Assembly (NCBI RefSeq): GCF_009769385.1
Contig: NZ_VKAB01000053.1
Span: 1 to 52,008 of the forward strand
Source: Saccharothrix deserti
Lineage (GTDB): Bacteria; Actinomycetota; Actinomycetes; Mycobacteriales; Pseudonocardiaceae
Length of the DNA: 52,008 nt
Direction of reading: 5' to 3'
The notes under the pieces were generated by a model, which saw nothing but the letters and a program-made list of their open reading frames with translations, was not told the DNA's origin and searched no databases. This document shows positions 6,958-15,699 of the stretch, piece by piece. The position numbers and the translations under genes are program-made. How positions within the stretch are numbered: position 1 is the first letter of the stretch; each line of letters begins with the position of its first letter.

Positions 6958-9591
6958 TCAGGCGTTGCGGCGCGGGTCGGCGCTGCGTGGGCGCGCCACG
7001 GGCTCGATCCGGCTCGTGGGACCGGACCGGTCCGACGGCCCCCGCGACGGTCGGGCGCCGACCTCTTGGGCGGCCTCGGTGGCGCGTGTCCGCGCGGCGC
7101 GGCGTGCCACGGCGCGGATCTCCCGGGCTCGGCCGGGGACGGCGGGCGGGAGGGGTTGGGTGCGCAGGGTGAACGGCTGCGCTTCCTCGCCGTTCACTAC
7201 GAGCCGGACGGCGGCGTGGTAGACGCCGAGGTGCGCGAGGTCGTGGTCGGACAGCCGCGGCGCGGTGTGCCGGGACAACTCGCGCGAGTCCTCCGGCGAG
7301 GCGTTGAAGAAAATCTTGCTGCGGGCGTTGGTGGACATGCCCTCCCGCAACTCGCGCGGAAGCTGGCCGAGGTGCTGGTGAGCCAGCGTCATCGCGACGC
7401 GGAACCCGCGGGCCTCGGCGAGCATGTCCTCGATGGGGTAGGGCATGTTGAGGAAGTTGTGACACTCGTCGATCACCAGGCTCGCGTCGCGACGCCGGCG
7501 CTGCGGCGTGCGGGCACGGCCGGTGGTGGCCTGCCAGGCGCGGGCGACCACCAGCGACCCGATCAGCCGGGTGGTTTCCTCGCCGAGCGAGCCTTTGGGG
7601 ATGCGCACCAGGCAGATGCCGCCGTCGAGAACCTGGCTCATGTCGACGGTGGAGTGCCCGCCCGCGATGGCGTCCCGGACAAAGGGGCGCAGCAGGAAGG
7701 CGCGGAGTTTGTTCATCAGCGGACTGATGACCTGGCTGCGGCTGGAGTCGGTGAGTTCCTCGTACCAGGACCAGAACCCGCGCAGGACGGGGTCGGTGAT
7801 CCCGGCGGTGACGCGGCTGCGGAACGCCTCGTCCGCGAGCAGCTTCGGGAGATCCGCGAGGGTGGCGACGCCCTCCTGGGTGCGCAGGGTCAGGCAGGCG
7901 GCACGCATCACGTCGTCGGTGCGCGGTCCCCAGAACGCCGAGTACACCCGCCGGAACACGCTGACCAGGTTGTCCACGGTCAGGTCGGTCTCCCCGCCGT
8001 CGAGCGGGTTCAGACACGGTGGCCGGGACTTGCTGTCCGCGTCGAAGATCACCACCCGGTCCGCGGCCGAGCGGGGCAACCGCGAGAGGACATCGGTGAC
8101 GAGGTCGCCCTTCGGGTCGATCAGCACGATCCCGCGGCCCGCCTCGGCATCGGCGAGGATCATGTTCCCGAGCAGGGTCGACTTGCCGGAGCCGGTGGCG
8201 CCGATGACGTGCAGGTGGTGCCGGGCGTCGGGCACCCGCAGCGCGACGGGGCGCTCGTGACCGGTGTCGGTGACGCCGATCGGCTTGGCCTCCGGTCCCG
8301 GTGTGGCGATGCCGGGCGGTGGGGCGATGGCGCGGGCTCCGGCGCGTTGGATGCCGGGGATGGCCTCGTCGGTGGGCAGGTGGGCGATCGCGGCCAGCTC
8401 GGGCACCGACAGCAGGTCGCCGCGCCCGAGCCGCCGGGAGTCGACCACGCGGCCGGGATGGCGCAGGCGGTGGCGGGTGTAGTGGTTGTGCTCGGTGTAG
8501 GAGGCGAACGACGCGGCCAGCGCGTGGGCCCGGCCGCGGGCCACGTCCCGGGCCGTGCGGACCTCGCCCTCGCCCGCGTCGGCGGGCAGCAGGGTCGCCA
8601 CGGCGTAGCGCACGACGGTCTCGAACTGGCTGCCGCGCTGCTTGCCGACGATGGCGCGGTTCTGCGCCGCGTACTCCAGCGAGGTCTGCGGGTCGCTGTG
8701 CAACGCCCCGGTCGTCGTCCGCGCCGCAGCCGGGCGCCGCGCTCGGGTCGCGCCGGGGGTGACCGCGTCCAGCAGACGACCGACCAGCCGCGCCGAACTG
8801 CCGGTGTGGACCCGGCGGGCGGCGCGGCGGGCTCGTTGGACGCGGCGGCCGGTGACCGGGCGGGCCAGCACCTGTACGCAGGCGTACTCGTCGCGGGCGA
8901 GCCCGACCGGCGCCCCGATCAACGCCCGGATCGGGTCGGCGTCGAACGCCGACCGGATGGGCAGCGCCTCGGGACGCGCCAATCGCAACTCGCCGCCGAC
9001 CACCAACCGCCGCCGGCCCTCCGAGGGTGCGGGCAGCGGCGGCTCGGCGGGGCCGACGCGGGTGTGCGCGCCGGGCCAGGCGGCCTCGACCGCGCGTTCG
9101 ACCAGGCCGGGCGGGATGACGCCGGGCACCCACAGTCGGATGGCGACCCCGGCCTCGGAGAACACGTACTCGCACGCCACGTGCGGCTGGCCGGTGAACG
9201 CTCGCCGCCACCCAGGGCGCAGCAGCCCGACGAGGTTGGACCACAGCGCCGGTCCGCCCGCGGGATCGACGGTGGGCGGGGCGAGGACGGTGACCTGACG
9301 GGCGTCGGCGAGCAGCAGCTCGTGGCAGCGCCGCGTCCACCACCGCCGGCCGAGCACGATCCCGGCGATGAGGACCGCGAGGACGGGGGCCGCGATCGGG
9401 CCCCAGTCCAGCGCGAGGTCTCGCAGCCGGGCCAGCAGCGCGAGTAGTGCGCCGCCGGGATCGCGTAGGTAGTCCTCCATCCACCCGGTGGCGACAGGGG
9501 CCGTCGAGTGCGTGGGCGCGATGGTGAGGAGGGGTGTCTCCGGTGGCTGGTCGAGGGCAGGCGATACCCAGGTCAGTGTTGCGGGCAGCAT
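6958..9591 (-). CDS. VirD4/TraG-type T4SS coupling ATPase, 877 aa
   Basis: A coupling protein that would bring the DNA substrate to the secretion channel. A membrane segment lies near residues 63-81 (APVLAVLIAGIVLG). The P-loop GATGSGKST is at about 462-470 and Walker B SLVIDECHNF at about 703-712. TLAHQHLGQLP and FNASPEDSREL are typical of this ATPase class. The ATG at 9591 has AAGGGA seven bases upstream; a TTG two codons earlier is less likely. The C-terminal ~60 residues are Arg-rich and may contact DNA. It sits between virB4 and the replication-relaxation gene. Confidence 0.92.
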   Translation of the reverse strand: MLPATLTWVSPALDQPPETPLLTIAPTHSTAPVATGWMEDYLRDPGGALLALLARLRDLALDWGPIAAPVLAVLIAGIVLGRRWWTRRCHELLLADARQVTVLAPPTVDPAGGPALWSNLVGLLRPGWRRAFTGQPHVACEYVFSEAGVAIRLWVPGVIPPGLVERAVEAAWPGAHTRVGPAEPPLPAPSEGRRRLVVGGELRLARPEALPIRSAFDADPIRALIGAPVGLARDEYACVQVLARPVTGRRVQRARRAARRVHTGSSARLVGRLLDAVTPGATRARRPAAARTTTGALHSDPQTSLEYAAQNRAIVGKQRGSQFETVVRYAVATLLPADAGEGEVRTARDVARGRAHALAASFASYTEHNHYTRHRLRHPGRVVDSRRLGRGDLLSVPELAAIAHLPTDEAIPGIQRAGARAIAPPPGIATPGPEAKPIGVTDTGHERPVALRVPDARHHLHVIGATGSGKSTLLGNMILADAEAGRGIVLIDPKGDLVTDVLSRLPRSAADRVVIFDADSKSRPPCLNPLDGGETDLTVDNLVSVFRRVYSAFWGPRTDDVMRAACLTLRTQEGVATLADLPKLLADEAFRSRVTAGITDPVLRGFWSWYEELTDSSRSQVISPLMNKLRAFLLRPFVRDAIAGGHSTVDMSQVLDGGICLVRIPKGSLGEETTRLIGSLVVARAWQATTGRARTPQRRRRDASLVIDECHNFLNMPYPIEDMLAEARGFRVAMTLAHQHLGQLPRELREGMSTNARSKIFFNASPEDSRELSRHTAPRLSDHDLAHLGVYHAAVRLVVNGEEAQPFTLRTQPLPPAVPGRAREIRAVARRAARTRATEAAQEVGARPSRGPSDRSGPTSRIEPVARPRSADPRRNA

Positions 9592-9644
9592 GAACAAGTC
9601 CCTTCACGGGAGATGTGCGTACGAGGTGTTGGTGCGCGCGCGGG

Positions 9645-11576
9645 TCAGGCGGCGTCGAGGTGGACCTGGTCGTCGTCTCCGGAGTCGGAGCCGAACTCGT
9701 CCCCGTCGAATCCCAGATCGACGAACGCGGCCTCGGCCTCATCTACGGGTTCGGCGGTGTTGGCGTAGGCGGCGAGTTCGGCCGGGTTGCTGGTCACCAG
9801 GTAGTGCTCGGTGGGCGAGGCGATGCTCTGAAACGCCACCCGCTGCGTTCCGGCCGACAGCAAGCCCTGGCCACGGTCGGCCGACAGCAGGAACGCGCGC
9901 TCCCCGGCGGACAGGTCGAAGGTCTGGCTGATCTCGTCGATCGCCTGCGACGCCTGCCGCAGCAGAATCTGGGTCGCCGCGTTCGCCACGACCGCCTTGC
10001 CCAGATCGCTGCCGAGCACGTCGGCGGTGTCCTGGGTCGCGACGGTCAACCCGGCCCAGTGCTTGCGGGACGCCTTGGCCATGCGGAACAGGAACTCGGC
10101 GCCGGACTTCTCCTTCATCAGCAGCCACGCCTCGTCCACCACGACCAACCGCGGGCGGCGGATGGCAGGGTTGGACACCCGCCGCCACACCGCGTCCAGG
10201 GTGAGCAGGGTGCCGATGCCCTTCAGCTCGTCGGGCAGGTCGCGCAGGCTGAACACCACCAGGTGACCTTCGGGGTTGACGCTGCTGGGGCCGTCGAACA
10301 GCTGCTTGAACGCGCCCTCGACGAACGGGTGCAGCCTCGCCGCGAGCTCACCCGCGGCCCGGTCGCCGGCCTGCTCGGCGCCCGCGAGCTGGTCCCGCAG
10401 GACCCGCAGCGTCGGTGACGGCCGGGTCCAGGTCCGGGCATCGGCGGTGATCCCCACGCTCTGGTACGTCGCGGCGATCGCCCGGTCCAACGCCGCCCGC
10501 TCCGCCGCCTCCAGCTCACCACCGACGAGGACGGCGATGACGGTGTGCAGGAACAGCGACCGGCGCACGAGTGCGTCCTTCGGGGCGGTGCGGCGGCCGT
10601 CGGCGCGGGTATGGATCGGCAGATCGAACGGGTTGAGGCGGACGCCTCGCGCGCCGAGGTGCACGTAGGTGCCGCCCACCGCGGCCGCCAGACGGGCGTA
10701 CTCGTCCTCGGGGTCGACGACGGCGATCTCGATGCCCCGGTACAGGCTGCGCAGCAGCTCCAGCTTCACCAAGTAGGACTTGCCCGCGCCGGAGCGGCCG
10801 AGGATCACGGAGTTGTGGTTGTGCATCCCGTCGCCGAACCGGTCCCAGTGCACCAAGCCTTGGGAGCCGACGTTGTAGCCGTAGAGCACACCCGACGGCG
10901 CGGCCACGCTGGTCGGGTCCGGGGCGGGGAGGTCGGGGCTGGTGAACGGGAACGCCGCCGCCAACGCCGAGGTGTCGAACGTGCGGCGCATCCCGATGAG
11001 GTCCAGGCCCATCGGCAGCGTGGACACCCAGCCCTGCAGAGACCGGTAGGTGGTGTGCTTCGCGTCCAACAGCAGCGAGGCACACAGCGATCGCAGCGCG
11101 GCCACCTCGTCCGTCAGGGCCTTCTCAGTGGCGGCGTGGATCGTCAGGTAGAGCCCGACCCGGAACAGCTTTCCCTCACCGCGGGCCACCCTCGAGCTGA
11201 GGTCGTAGGCGTCTTCGGTGGCGGCCTCGACCTGTGGGTCGAACAGGCGGCCGTGCTCGGCGGTGTGCCGCCGCCCGGCCTCCAGCTTCGCGAGCTGCTT
11301 CTTCAACCGCGAGGCGGCGGTGGCGGGGTCGATCGGCTCGATGTGCACCGAGACGTCCAGGCGGCCGGGGTAGGTCAGCAGCGGCGCGAGCCAGCCGGGG
11401 TGCACCTCACGCGGGAAGCCGACCACGGCGAAGCTGGAGACCCATTCGCCGCCGACTTCCAGGTGCCGCGCGGCCACCGACAGGGCATCGGGGGTGAACG
11501 CGGCGGCTGCCGACGAGGCTGTCGCCGGAGCTGCCGGGCGGTGGTTGCCACGGGTCTTGCGTGTGCGGGAGGCCAT
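9645..11576 (-). CDS. VirB4-type T4SS ATPase, 643 aa
   Basis: This ATPase powers pilus or channel assembly. It has the CagE/TrbE/VirB4 layout: an N-terminal region, then Walker A GRSGAGKSY (about 258-266), Walker B RLVVVDEAW (about 475-483) and the downstream TQDTADVLGSDLGKAVVANA, followed by an acidic tail. The ATG at 11576 overlaps the stop of the preceding gene as TGATG, indicating translational coupling. An in-frame extension far upstream is non-homologous GC-rich shadow and was excluded. Expected at the inner membrane with the VirB3- and VirB6-like partners encoded just upstream. Confidence 0.92.
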   Translation of the reverse strand: MASRTRKTRGNHRPAAPATASSAAAAFTPDALSVAARHLEVGGEWVSSFAVVGFPREVHPGWLAPLLTYPGRLDVSVHIEPIDPATAASRLKKQLAKLEAGRRHTAEHGRLFDPQVEAATEDAYDLSSRVARGEGKLFRVGLYLTIHAATEKALTDEVAALRSLCASLLLDAKHTTYRSLQGWVSTLPMGLDLIGMRRTFDTSALAAAFPFTSPDLPAPDPTSVAAPSGVLYGYNVGSQGLVHWDRFGDGMHNHNSVILGRSGAGKSYLVKLELLRSLYRGIEIAVVDPEDEYARLAAAVGGTYVHLGARGVRLNPFDLPIHTRADGRRTAPKDALVRRSLFLHTVIAVLVGGELEAAERAALDRAIAATYQSVGITADARTWTRPSPTLRVLRDQLAGAEQAGDRAAGELAARLHPFVEGAFKQLFDGPSSVNPEGHLVVFSLRDLPDELKGIGTLLTLDAVWRRVSNPAIRRPRLVVVDEAWLLMKEKSGAEFLFRMAKASRKHWAGLTVATQDTADVLGSDLGKAVVANAATQILLRQASQAIDEISQTFDLSAGERAFLLSADRGQGLLSAGTQRVAFQSIASPTEHYLVTSNPAELAAYANTAEPVDEAEAAFVDLGFDGDEFGSDSGDDDQVHLDAA

Positions 11577-12835
11577 CAGGACCGCCCCCTCTCGTCGTTG
11601 TAGTCGTCCGGGTAGTCGTCGTCCTCGTAGTCCCAGTCGTCGCCGTACTCGTCGCTGTCCGCCGACTGCCCCGACGGCGCGCGGCTGGGCGCCGTAGTGG
11701 TGTGCGCGAAGTAGGAGCCGTCGTCGACGTCGTCCTCGGCAAGGTCCGCGCCGGAGGTGGTGATGACCTCGTCCGCGCCGGCCAACCCCGCCGAGGGCGG
11801 CAGCAGGCTGTCGGGGTTGCACGCCGAGGCCAACACCGCCGTCGCCTGCCCGGCGTCGAGCGGGGTGACCACGATCCCGGCAGGCGACAGCAGCTCGATC
11901 GCCTCGCCGAGACGGCGCACCAACCGCGACTCCGCCGCCCGCCGCGCCCCGGCGTCGACCTGTCCGCCCGCCTGCTTGCGGCGCTTGCCCGCCATCGACC
12001 CGAGCACCGCCAACGGGCCGGGCCCGCCCAACCCGTCGGTCGGGGCGGCGACACCGAGCGGCTCGCGCAGCACGAGCAGCACCTGGCGGCGCAGCAGGTC
12101 CGACTGCCGGCCGAGCTGGACCAGGTAGTCGGCGTGCTCGACCGCGGCGGCTTCCAACGCGGGGTGCGGCAGTCCACCCGCGCGCTCGCGCAGCTCCGCG
12201 ATCTGGGCGGACAGGTCGAGCCGTTCGGTGCGCACGAGCACCTGCACCGGCGCGGTCAGCGAGTGCAGGTAGCGGCCGAACGAGGCGACCAACGCTTCCT
12301 GCTCGTTCGGGGTCCGCAGCGCGAAGTTCACCGTCGAGGCGACCGCGACCACCGCCAACCCGTCGGCACCCAGATCGACCACACCGGTCTCGGTGACGGC
12401 CTCGGCCGGCAGCCGCAACGCCGAGGGCGAAACCTGCTCGGGCTGCCCGGTCCGGCCCTTGCCGCCCTTGCGGCGACCCGCAGTCTGACCCGTGGTCCGG
12501 TCGGCGTCCGGGGTGAGCCAGGCAGGTGCCGGGCGCACGCCCTCGGGTGCTGCCACCCGGTGCCGGGGAGCGACCCGTTGCCGGATCGCGGCGAGGAGCA
12601 GCTTGTCCATCGGCACGCCGTCGCGCTTGCCCAGCGCGAGCATCGCCGAGGCCGCGCCGACCGGGACGGCGAACGCCGCGAACACCGGGATGGGCACGAG
12701 CGTGCGGGTGGCTGCCCAGATCAGGTAGAGCACCGCCCCGGCGGCGGCGAGGATGGCCAGTTGGCGTGCGGTCAGCGGCCCGAGCACGCGGTCGTGCATG
12801 TCGACGTCGGCCGGGATACGGACAGGAGCGGTCAT
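11576..12835 (-). CDS. PrgI / VirB3-like T4SS inner-membrane protein, 419 aa
   Basis: The N-terminal ~75 residues form a PrgI domain: RIPADVDMHDRVLGPLTARQ followed by two membrane helices (QLAILAAAGAVLYLIW and VFAAFAVPVGAASAML). A cytosolic domain of ~330 residues carries STVNFALRTPNEQEALVASF, seen in actinobacterial SCO6880-like T4SS proteins, and the tail is very acidic (DEYGDDWDYEDDDYPDDY). The ATG overlaps the preceding stop as ATGA, and its own stop overlaps the virB4 start. Confidence 0.82.
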   Translation of the reverse strand: MTAPVRIPADVDMHDRVLGPLTARQLAILAAAGAVLYLIWAATRTLVPIPVFAAFAVPVGAASAMLALGKRDGVPMDKLLLAAIRQRVAPRHRVAAPEGVRPAPAWLTPDADRTTGQTAGRRKGGKGRTGQPEQVSPSALRLPAEAVTETGVVDLGADGLAVVAVASTVNFALRTPNEQEALVASFGRYLHSLTAPVQVLVRTERLDLSAQIAELRERAGGLPHPALEAAAVEHADYLVQLGRQSDLLRRQVLLVLREPLGVAAPTDGLGGPGPLAVLGSMAGKRRKQAGGQVDAGARRAAESRLVRRLGEAIELLSPAGIVVTPLDAGQATAVLASACNPDSLLPPSAGLAGADEVITTSGADLAEDDVDDGSYFAHTTTAPSRAPSGQSADSDEYGDDWDYEDDDYPDDYNDERGRS

Positions 12836-15168
12836 GAGGTCTTACCTCCTGGCTTGGGACTCGGCCGCGCCGCCGGCGGCGGTGACGGTGGTGAGCTGAA
12901 CTGCGGCATCGCCGGCGGCTTGGCGGGCTTGGGCAGGTCCAGCGGCAGCCGCAACTGCTGCCCCGTGCGCGGCGCGGGTCGAGGAGGTGCCGCTGGTGGC
13001 GGCGTGGGTGCGGACTTGGGCGCGGGAACGCGGCGGACTCCGTCGAACGGCAGCGGGTACTGGCCGCTTCGGGTCGGCCGGTTGCCCTTGTAGGGGTCGA
13101 AGGGAAGCTCCGGCTGCACCGCCCGGCGCCCGGTGGGTCGTGGGGCCGCAGGCGGTGGCGGACTCGCCGGGCGCGGTACCCGGCGCACCCCGTCCAGCGG
13201 CAGCGGGTACTGCCCGGACCGCGTGGGGCGGTTGCCCCGGTACGGGTCGAACGGCAACTCGAGCTGCCGGCCGCCGCCCTTGCGGTTCGGAGGCCGGCCG
13301 CCGGTACCGGTGTCGCCGGGCGAGACCGGGGGCGGGGTGGTGCGCTGGACGTCCAACGGCAGCCGGTACTGCCCATCGCGACCCAGGACCGGCTTGTTCT
13401 CCGGCCAGTCGTCTCCGAGTGGCAGGGCCAGTTGGCGTCCCTGCGCGGTCGACGGCTTGGGCTTCGGTCCCGGGGTCGGCTTCGGTGTGGGCTTGCCCGT
13501 CGGGCGGGTGCGGCGTACGCCGGGCAGCGGCAGCACGTACTGGCCGCCGGAGGTGGTGCGCGGGGTGGAGTACGGGTCGGACGAGCCGCTACCGCCGTTG
13601 TTGCTTCCGCCGCCGTTGCCGCCTCGGCCGCCGCCGGACGGGCGGGGCGTGGGGCCCTTGCCGCCGCCACCGCCGCGGAAGAAACCGAAGAGCCTGTAGG
13701 CGACGAAGGCGCGCACCAGCGACCCGATCAGACCCCGTCCACCGCCTCCACCCCGGACCGAGGACAGCACCCAGAACGGGATCTTGAACAGGATGTACAT
13801 CAGCGCGAGCGCGACCAGCAGGTTGACCAACCCGGACGCGGTCGGGCCGAAGAGGGTGAACCCGCCCGGGGCGAGGAACACCTTCATCGCGGTGATCAAC
13901 GTCAGCGACTGACCGAGCTGGATCGCGAGGCAGCCGCCGTAGGCTTTCCACCACCAGTAGGCGATGCCCTCGGTCTGCGGCAGGGCGTGGAACATCAACG
14001 CCAGCGGCGCCCCGGCGATCAGGATGATCGTCAGCGCGACCCGCACCACGTAGGTGACGAGCAGCGCGACGAGCATCCCGGCGAGGAAGATGCCGATGAA
14101 GTGGATCCAGATGCCGCCGGTGAGGCTGTTGAGGACGAGGTCACGCAGCGTCTGGCCGGCGGTGTGGGCGTCGACGCCGCCGCCCATGATGGCCTCGACG
14201 CCCGCGTTGGCGATCTGGATGCCCTTGGTCGCCACCCACAGCGACAGCGCTCCGGCGAGGAACCCGACCACCAGGCGCGGCGCGAGTTCCTTGATGGAGT
14301 GGCGGGTCTGGACGGTCTGGTAGCCCATCGCGATGACCCCGGCGATGAGGACGAGCAGGCCGTAGGAGACGAGCAGGATCTGCCAGGAGTTGTCCCACAG
14401 CTCGCCCACCCCTGGCAGCGAGTCCGGCATCGGCGTGGTCAACAACGTCTTGGACAACAGGTCCAGCAGCGGGTTGAGCGCCTCGGTGACGATGCCCCGG
14501 AAGAAGGCGTTGATGGCCTCGGTGATGCAGGCCCCGATGTCGCTGATGCCGCACTCGCGCTCCGGTTCCTCGCCCTGTCCGGGCTGCCCGGTGCCGGGGT
14601 TGGTCGGCGGCGTCGTGGTGGCACCGGGTTGCGGGATGCAGCCCACTCCGGTGCACGGCGGCGTCGTCGGCGTCGTGGACTGGTTGAGGCACTCGTACTG
14701 CAGCGAGCCGGGGAAACAGGTGACCGAGGTGGGCGGCCCGGTGGGCATGGGCAGCGGCAGCCCGGTCGGGGGTGGCGGTGTGGTGGTCGGCGTGGGCAGG
14801 GTGCAGATCGGCGGTGCCGCCGGGCCCGCGCACGGGTCCGGGTCGACGGTCGGGATGGGCAGCGGTTGCGCGGCGGCGGCCGGTGCGACCGGCGAGCCCG
14901 AGTCCGGGCCGAGGGCCGCGGCGGCGAGGGTGCCGCCGAGCAGGACGACCAGGCTCACCGCCAGTGCCGGCAGCGCCCGGCCGCGCGTCATGCGGGAAAG
15001 TCGCACCGCCCGGCGGGCCCGCCGGGGGCTCGCGGCCGGAGGCGCGAGCATCTCCCGGCGGTCCGCCGACGCCGACCCGCCCCGCGTGTCCCGCGCCGCG
15101 ATGCGCGGCGAGTCGACGCCTGCGCCGACCGATGTGCGGCGTGTGGTGGACCTGATCGACGGGCGCAT
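12832..15168 (-). CDS. VirB6/TrbL-like polytopic T4SS protein with repetitive Q-x-x-L-P tail, 778 aa
   Basis: A candidate channel protein. A hydrophobic signal or anchor lies at about 66-88, followed by a Pro/Thr-rich region with Cys residues, then several membrane segments between about 225 and 470 (WQILLVSYGLLVLIAGVIAM, IWIHFIGIFLAGMLVALLV, LVNLLVALALMYILFKIPFW). The ~300-residue C-terminal tail is Gly/Pro-rich and carries eight QxxLP[LF] motifs, several preceded by RSG and followed by DGVRR. Such a tail is far longer than in canonical VirB6. The start is 3 bp after the pilin gene stop. Confidence 0.8.
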   Translation of the reverse strand: MRPSIRSTTRRTSVGAGVDSPRIAARDTRGGSASADRREMLAPPAASPRRARRAVRLSRMTRGRALPALAVSLVVLLGGTLAAAALGPDSGSPVAPAAAAQPLPIPTVDPDPCAGPAAPPICTLPTPTTTPPPPTGLPLPMPTGPPTSVTCFPGSLQYECLNQSTTPTTPPCTGVGCIPQPGATTTPPTNPGTGQPGQGEEPERECGISDIGACITEAINAFFRGIVTEALNPLLDLLSKTLLTTPMPDSLPGVGELWDNSWQILLVSYGLLVLIAGVIAMGYQTVQTRHSIKELAPRLVVGFLAGALSLWVATKGIQIANAGVEAIMGGGVDAHTAGQTLRDLVLNSLTGGIWIHFIGIFLAGMLVALLVTYVVRVALTIILIAGAPLALMFHALPQTEGIAYWWWKAYGGCLAIQLGQSLTLITAMKVFLAPGGFTLFGPTASGLVNLLVALALMYILFKIPFWVLSSVRGGGGGRGLIGSLVRAFVAYRLFGFFRGGGGGKGPTPRPSGGGRGGNGGGSNNGGSGSSDPYSTPRTTSGGQYVLPLPGVRRTRPTGKPTPKPTPGPKPKPSTAQGRQLALPLGDDWPENKPVLGRDGQYRLPLDVQRTTPPPVSPGDTGTGGRPPNRKGGGRQLELPFDPYRGNRPTRSGQYPLPLDGVRRVPRPASPPPPAAPRPTGRRAVQPELPFDPYKGNRPTRSGQYPLPFDGVRRVPAPKSAPTPPPAAPPRPAPRTGQQLRLPLDLPKPAKPPAMPQFSSPPSPPPAARPSPKPGGKTS

Positions 15169-15171
15169 CGG

Positions 15172-15699
15172 TCAGGCCCCCACGATGCCCTTGAGCACGG
15201 TGACGACCAGCGGGGCGAGCGCGGCCAGGCCGTAGCCGATCCCGGCGGCCTTGAACGCCTCCTTGGCCTTCTCCTGCTCGCCGGGGTCGCCGCCGCCGAA
15301 CACGCGGCGGACGCCCCCGATGGTGAGGAACACCGTCGCCAGCCCGGCGAGGATGCCCATCAGCCAGTTGCGGATGTTGGTCAGCAACGCGTCGACACTG
15401 GCCACCTGCGCGAGCACCACGGTGTCCGCGTGCGCGGTCGCGCCGGAGGTCAACAGGGCCAGCACGACCAGCTCGGCGACCAACAGCACGCGACGGCGGG
15501 TGTTCCGGCCACGACCGATGATGGCGTCAGAGGTCGGAGGTGTGCTGCTGTCAGTCGACCGCCGGCGCGGGTCGGAGCAGGTGGACAGGTGGACTCGCGG
15601 GGCCGCCTCGCGGCGGCCGAGGACAGCCCCGCGGTCACGCCGGCGGCCGGCGGGCCGACGGTCGGTGCGAGGACGGACTGGGGTTCGGGTCAGGCGCAT
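15172..15699 (-). CDS. VirB2/TrbC pilin-like protein, 175 aa
   Basis: A small membrane protein with the layout of a conjugative pilin precursor. A long basic N-terminus precedes a hydrophobic stretch at about 71-88 ending in SGATAHADT, a plausible signal-peptidase site. Two further hydrophobic segments follow at about 112-128 (WLMGILAGLATVFLTIG) and 152-170 (GIGYGLAALAPLVVTVLKG), separated by a charged loop. The ATG at 15699 is chosen for its GGGAG site; earlier starts lie inside the conserved upstream element. First of the structural T4SS genes, 88 nt after that element. Confidence 0.78.
   Translation of the reverse strand: MRLTRTPVRPRTDRRPAGRRRDRGAVLGRREAAPRVHLSTCSDPRRRSTDSSTPPTSDAIIGRGRNTRRRVLLVAELVVLALLTSGATAHADTVVLAQVASVDALLTNIRNWLMGILAGLATVFLTIGGVRRVFGGGDPGEQEKAKEAFKAAGIGYGLAALAPLVVTVLKGIVGA

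Noticed and set aside
7066..9447. 793-codon open frame on the plus strand opposite virD4
   Set aside because: Shadow of high GC3 on the opposite strand; the minus-strand protein has clear VirD4 motifs.
11577..13670. N-terminal extension of VirB4 to a 1341-residue protein
   Set aside because: The extension overlaps two other well-supported genes in another frame and is Ala/Arg-rich; the ATG at 11576 with TGATG coupling is preferred.
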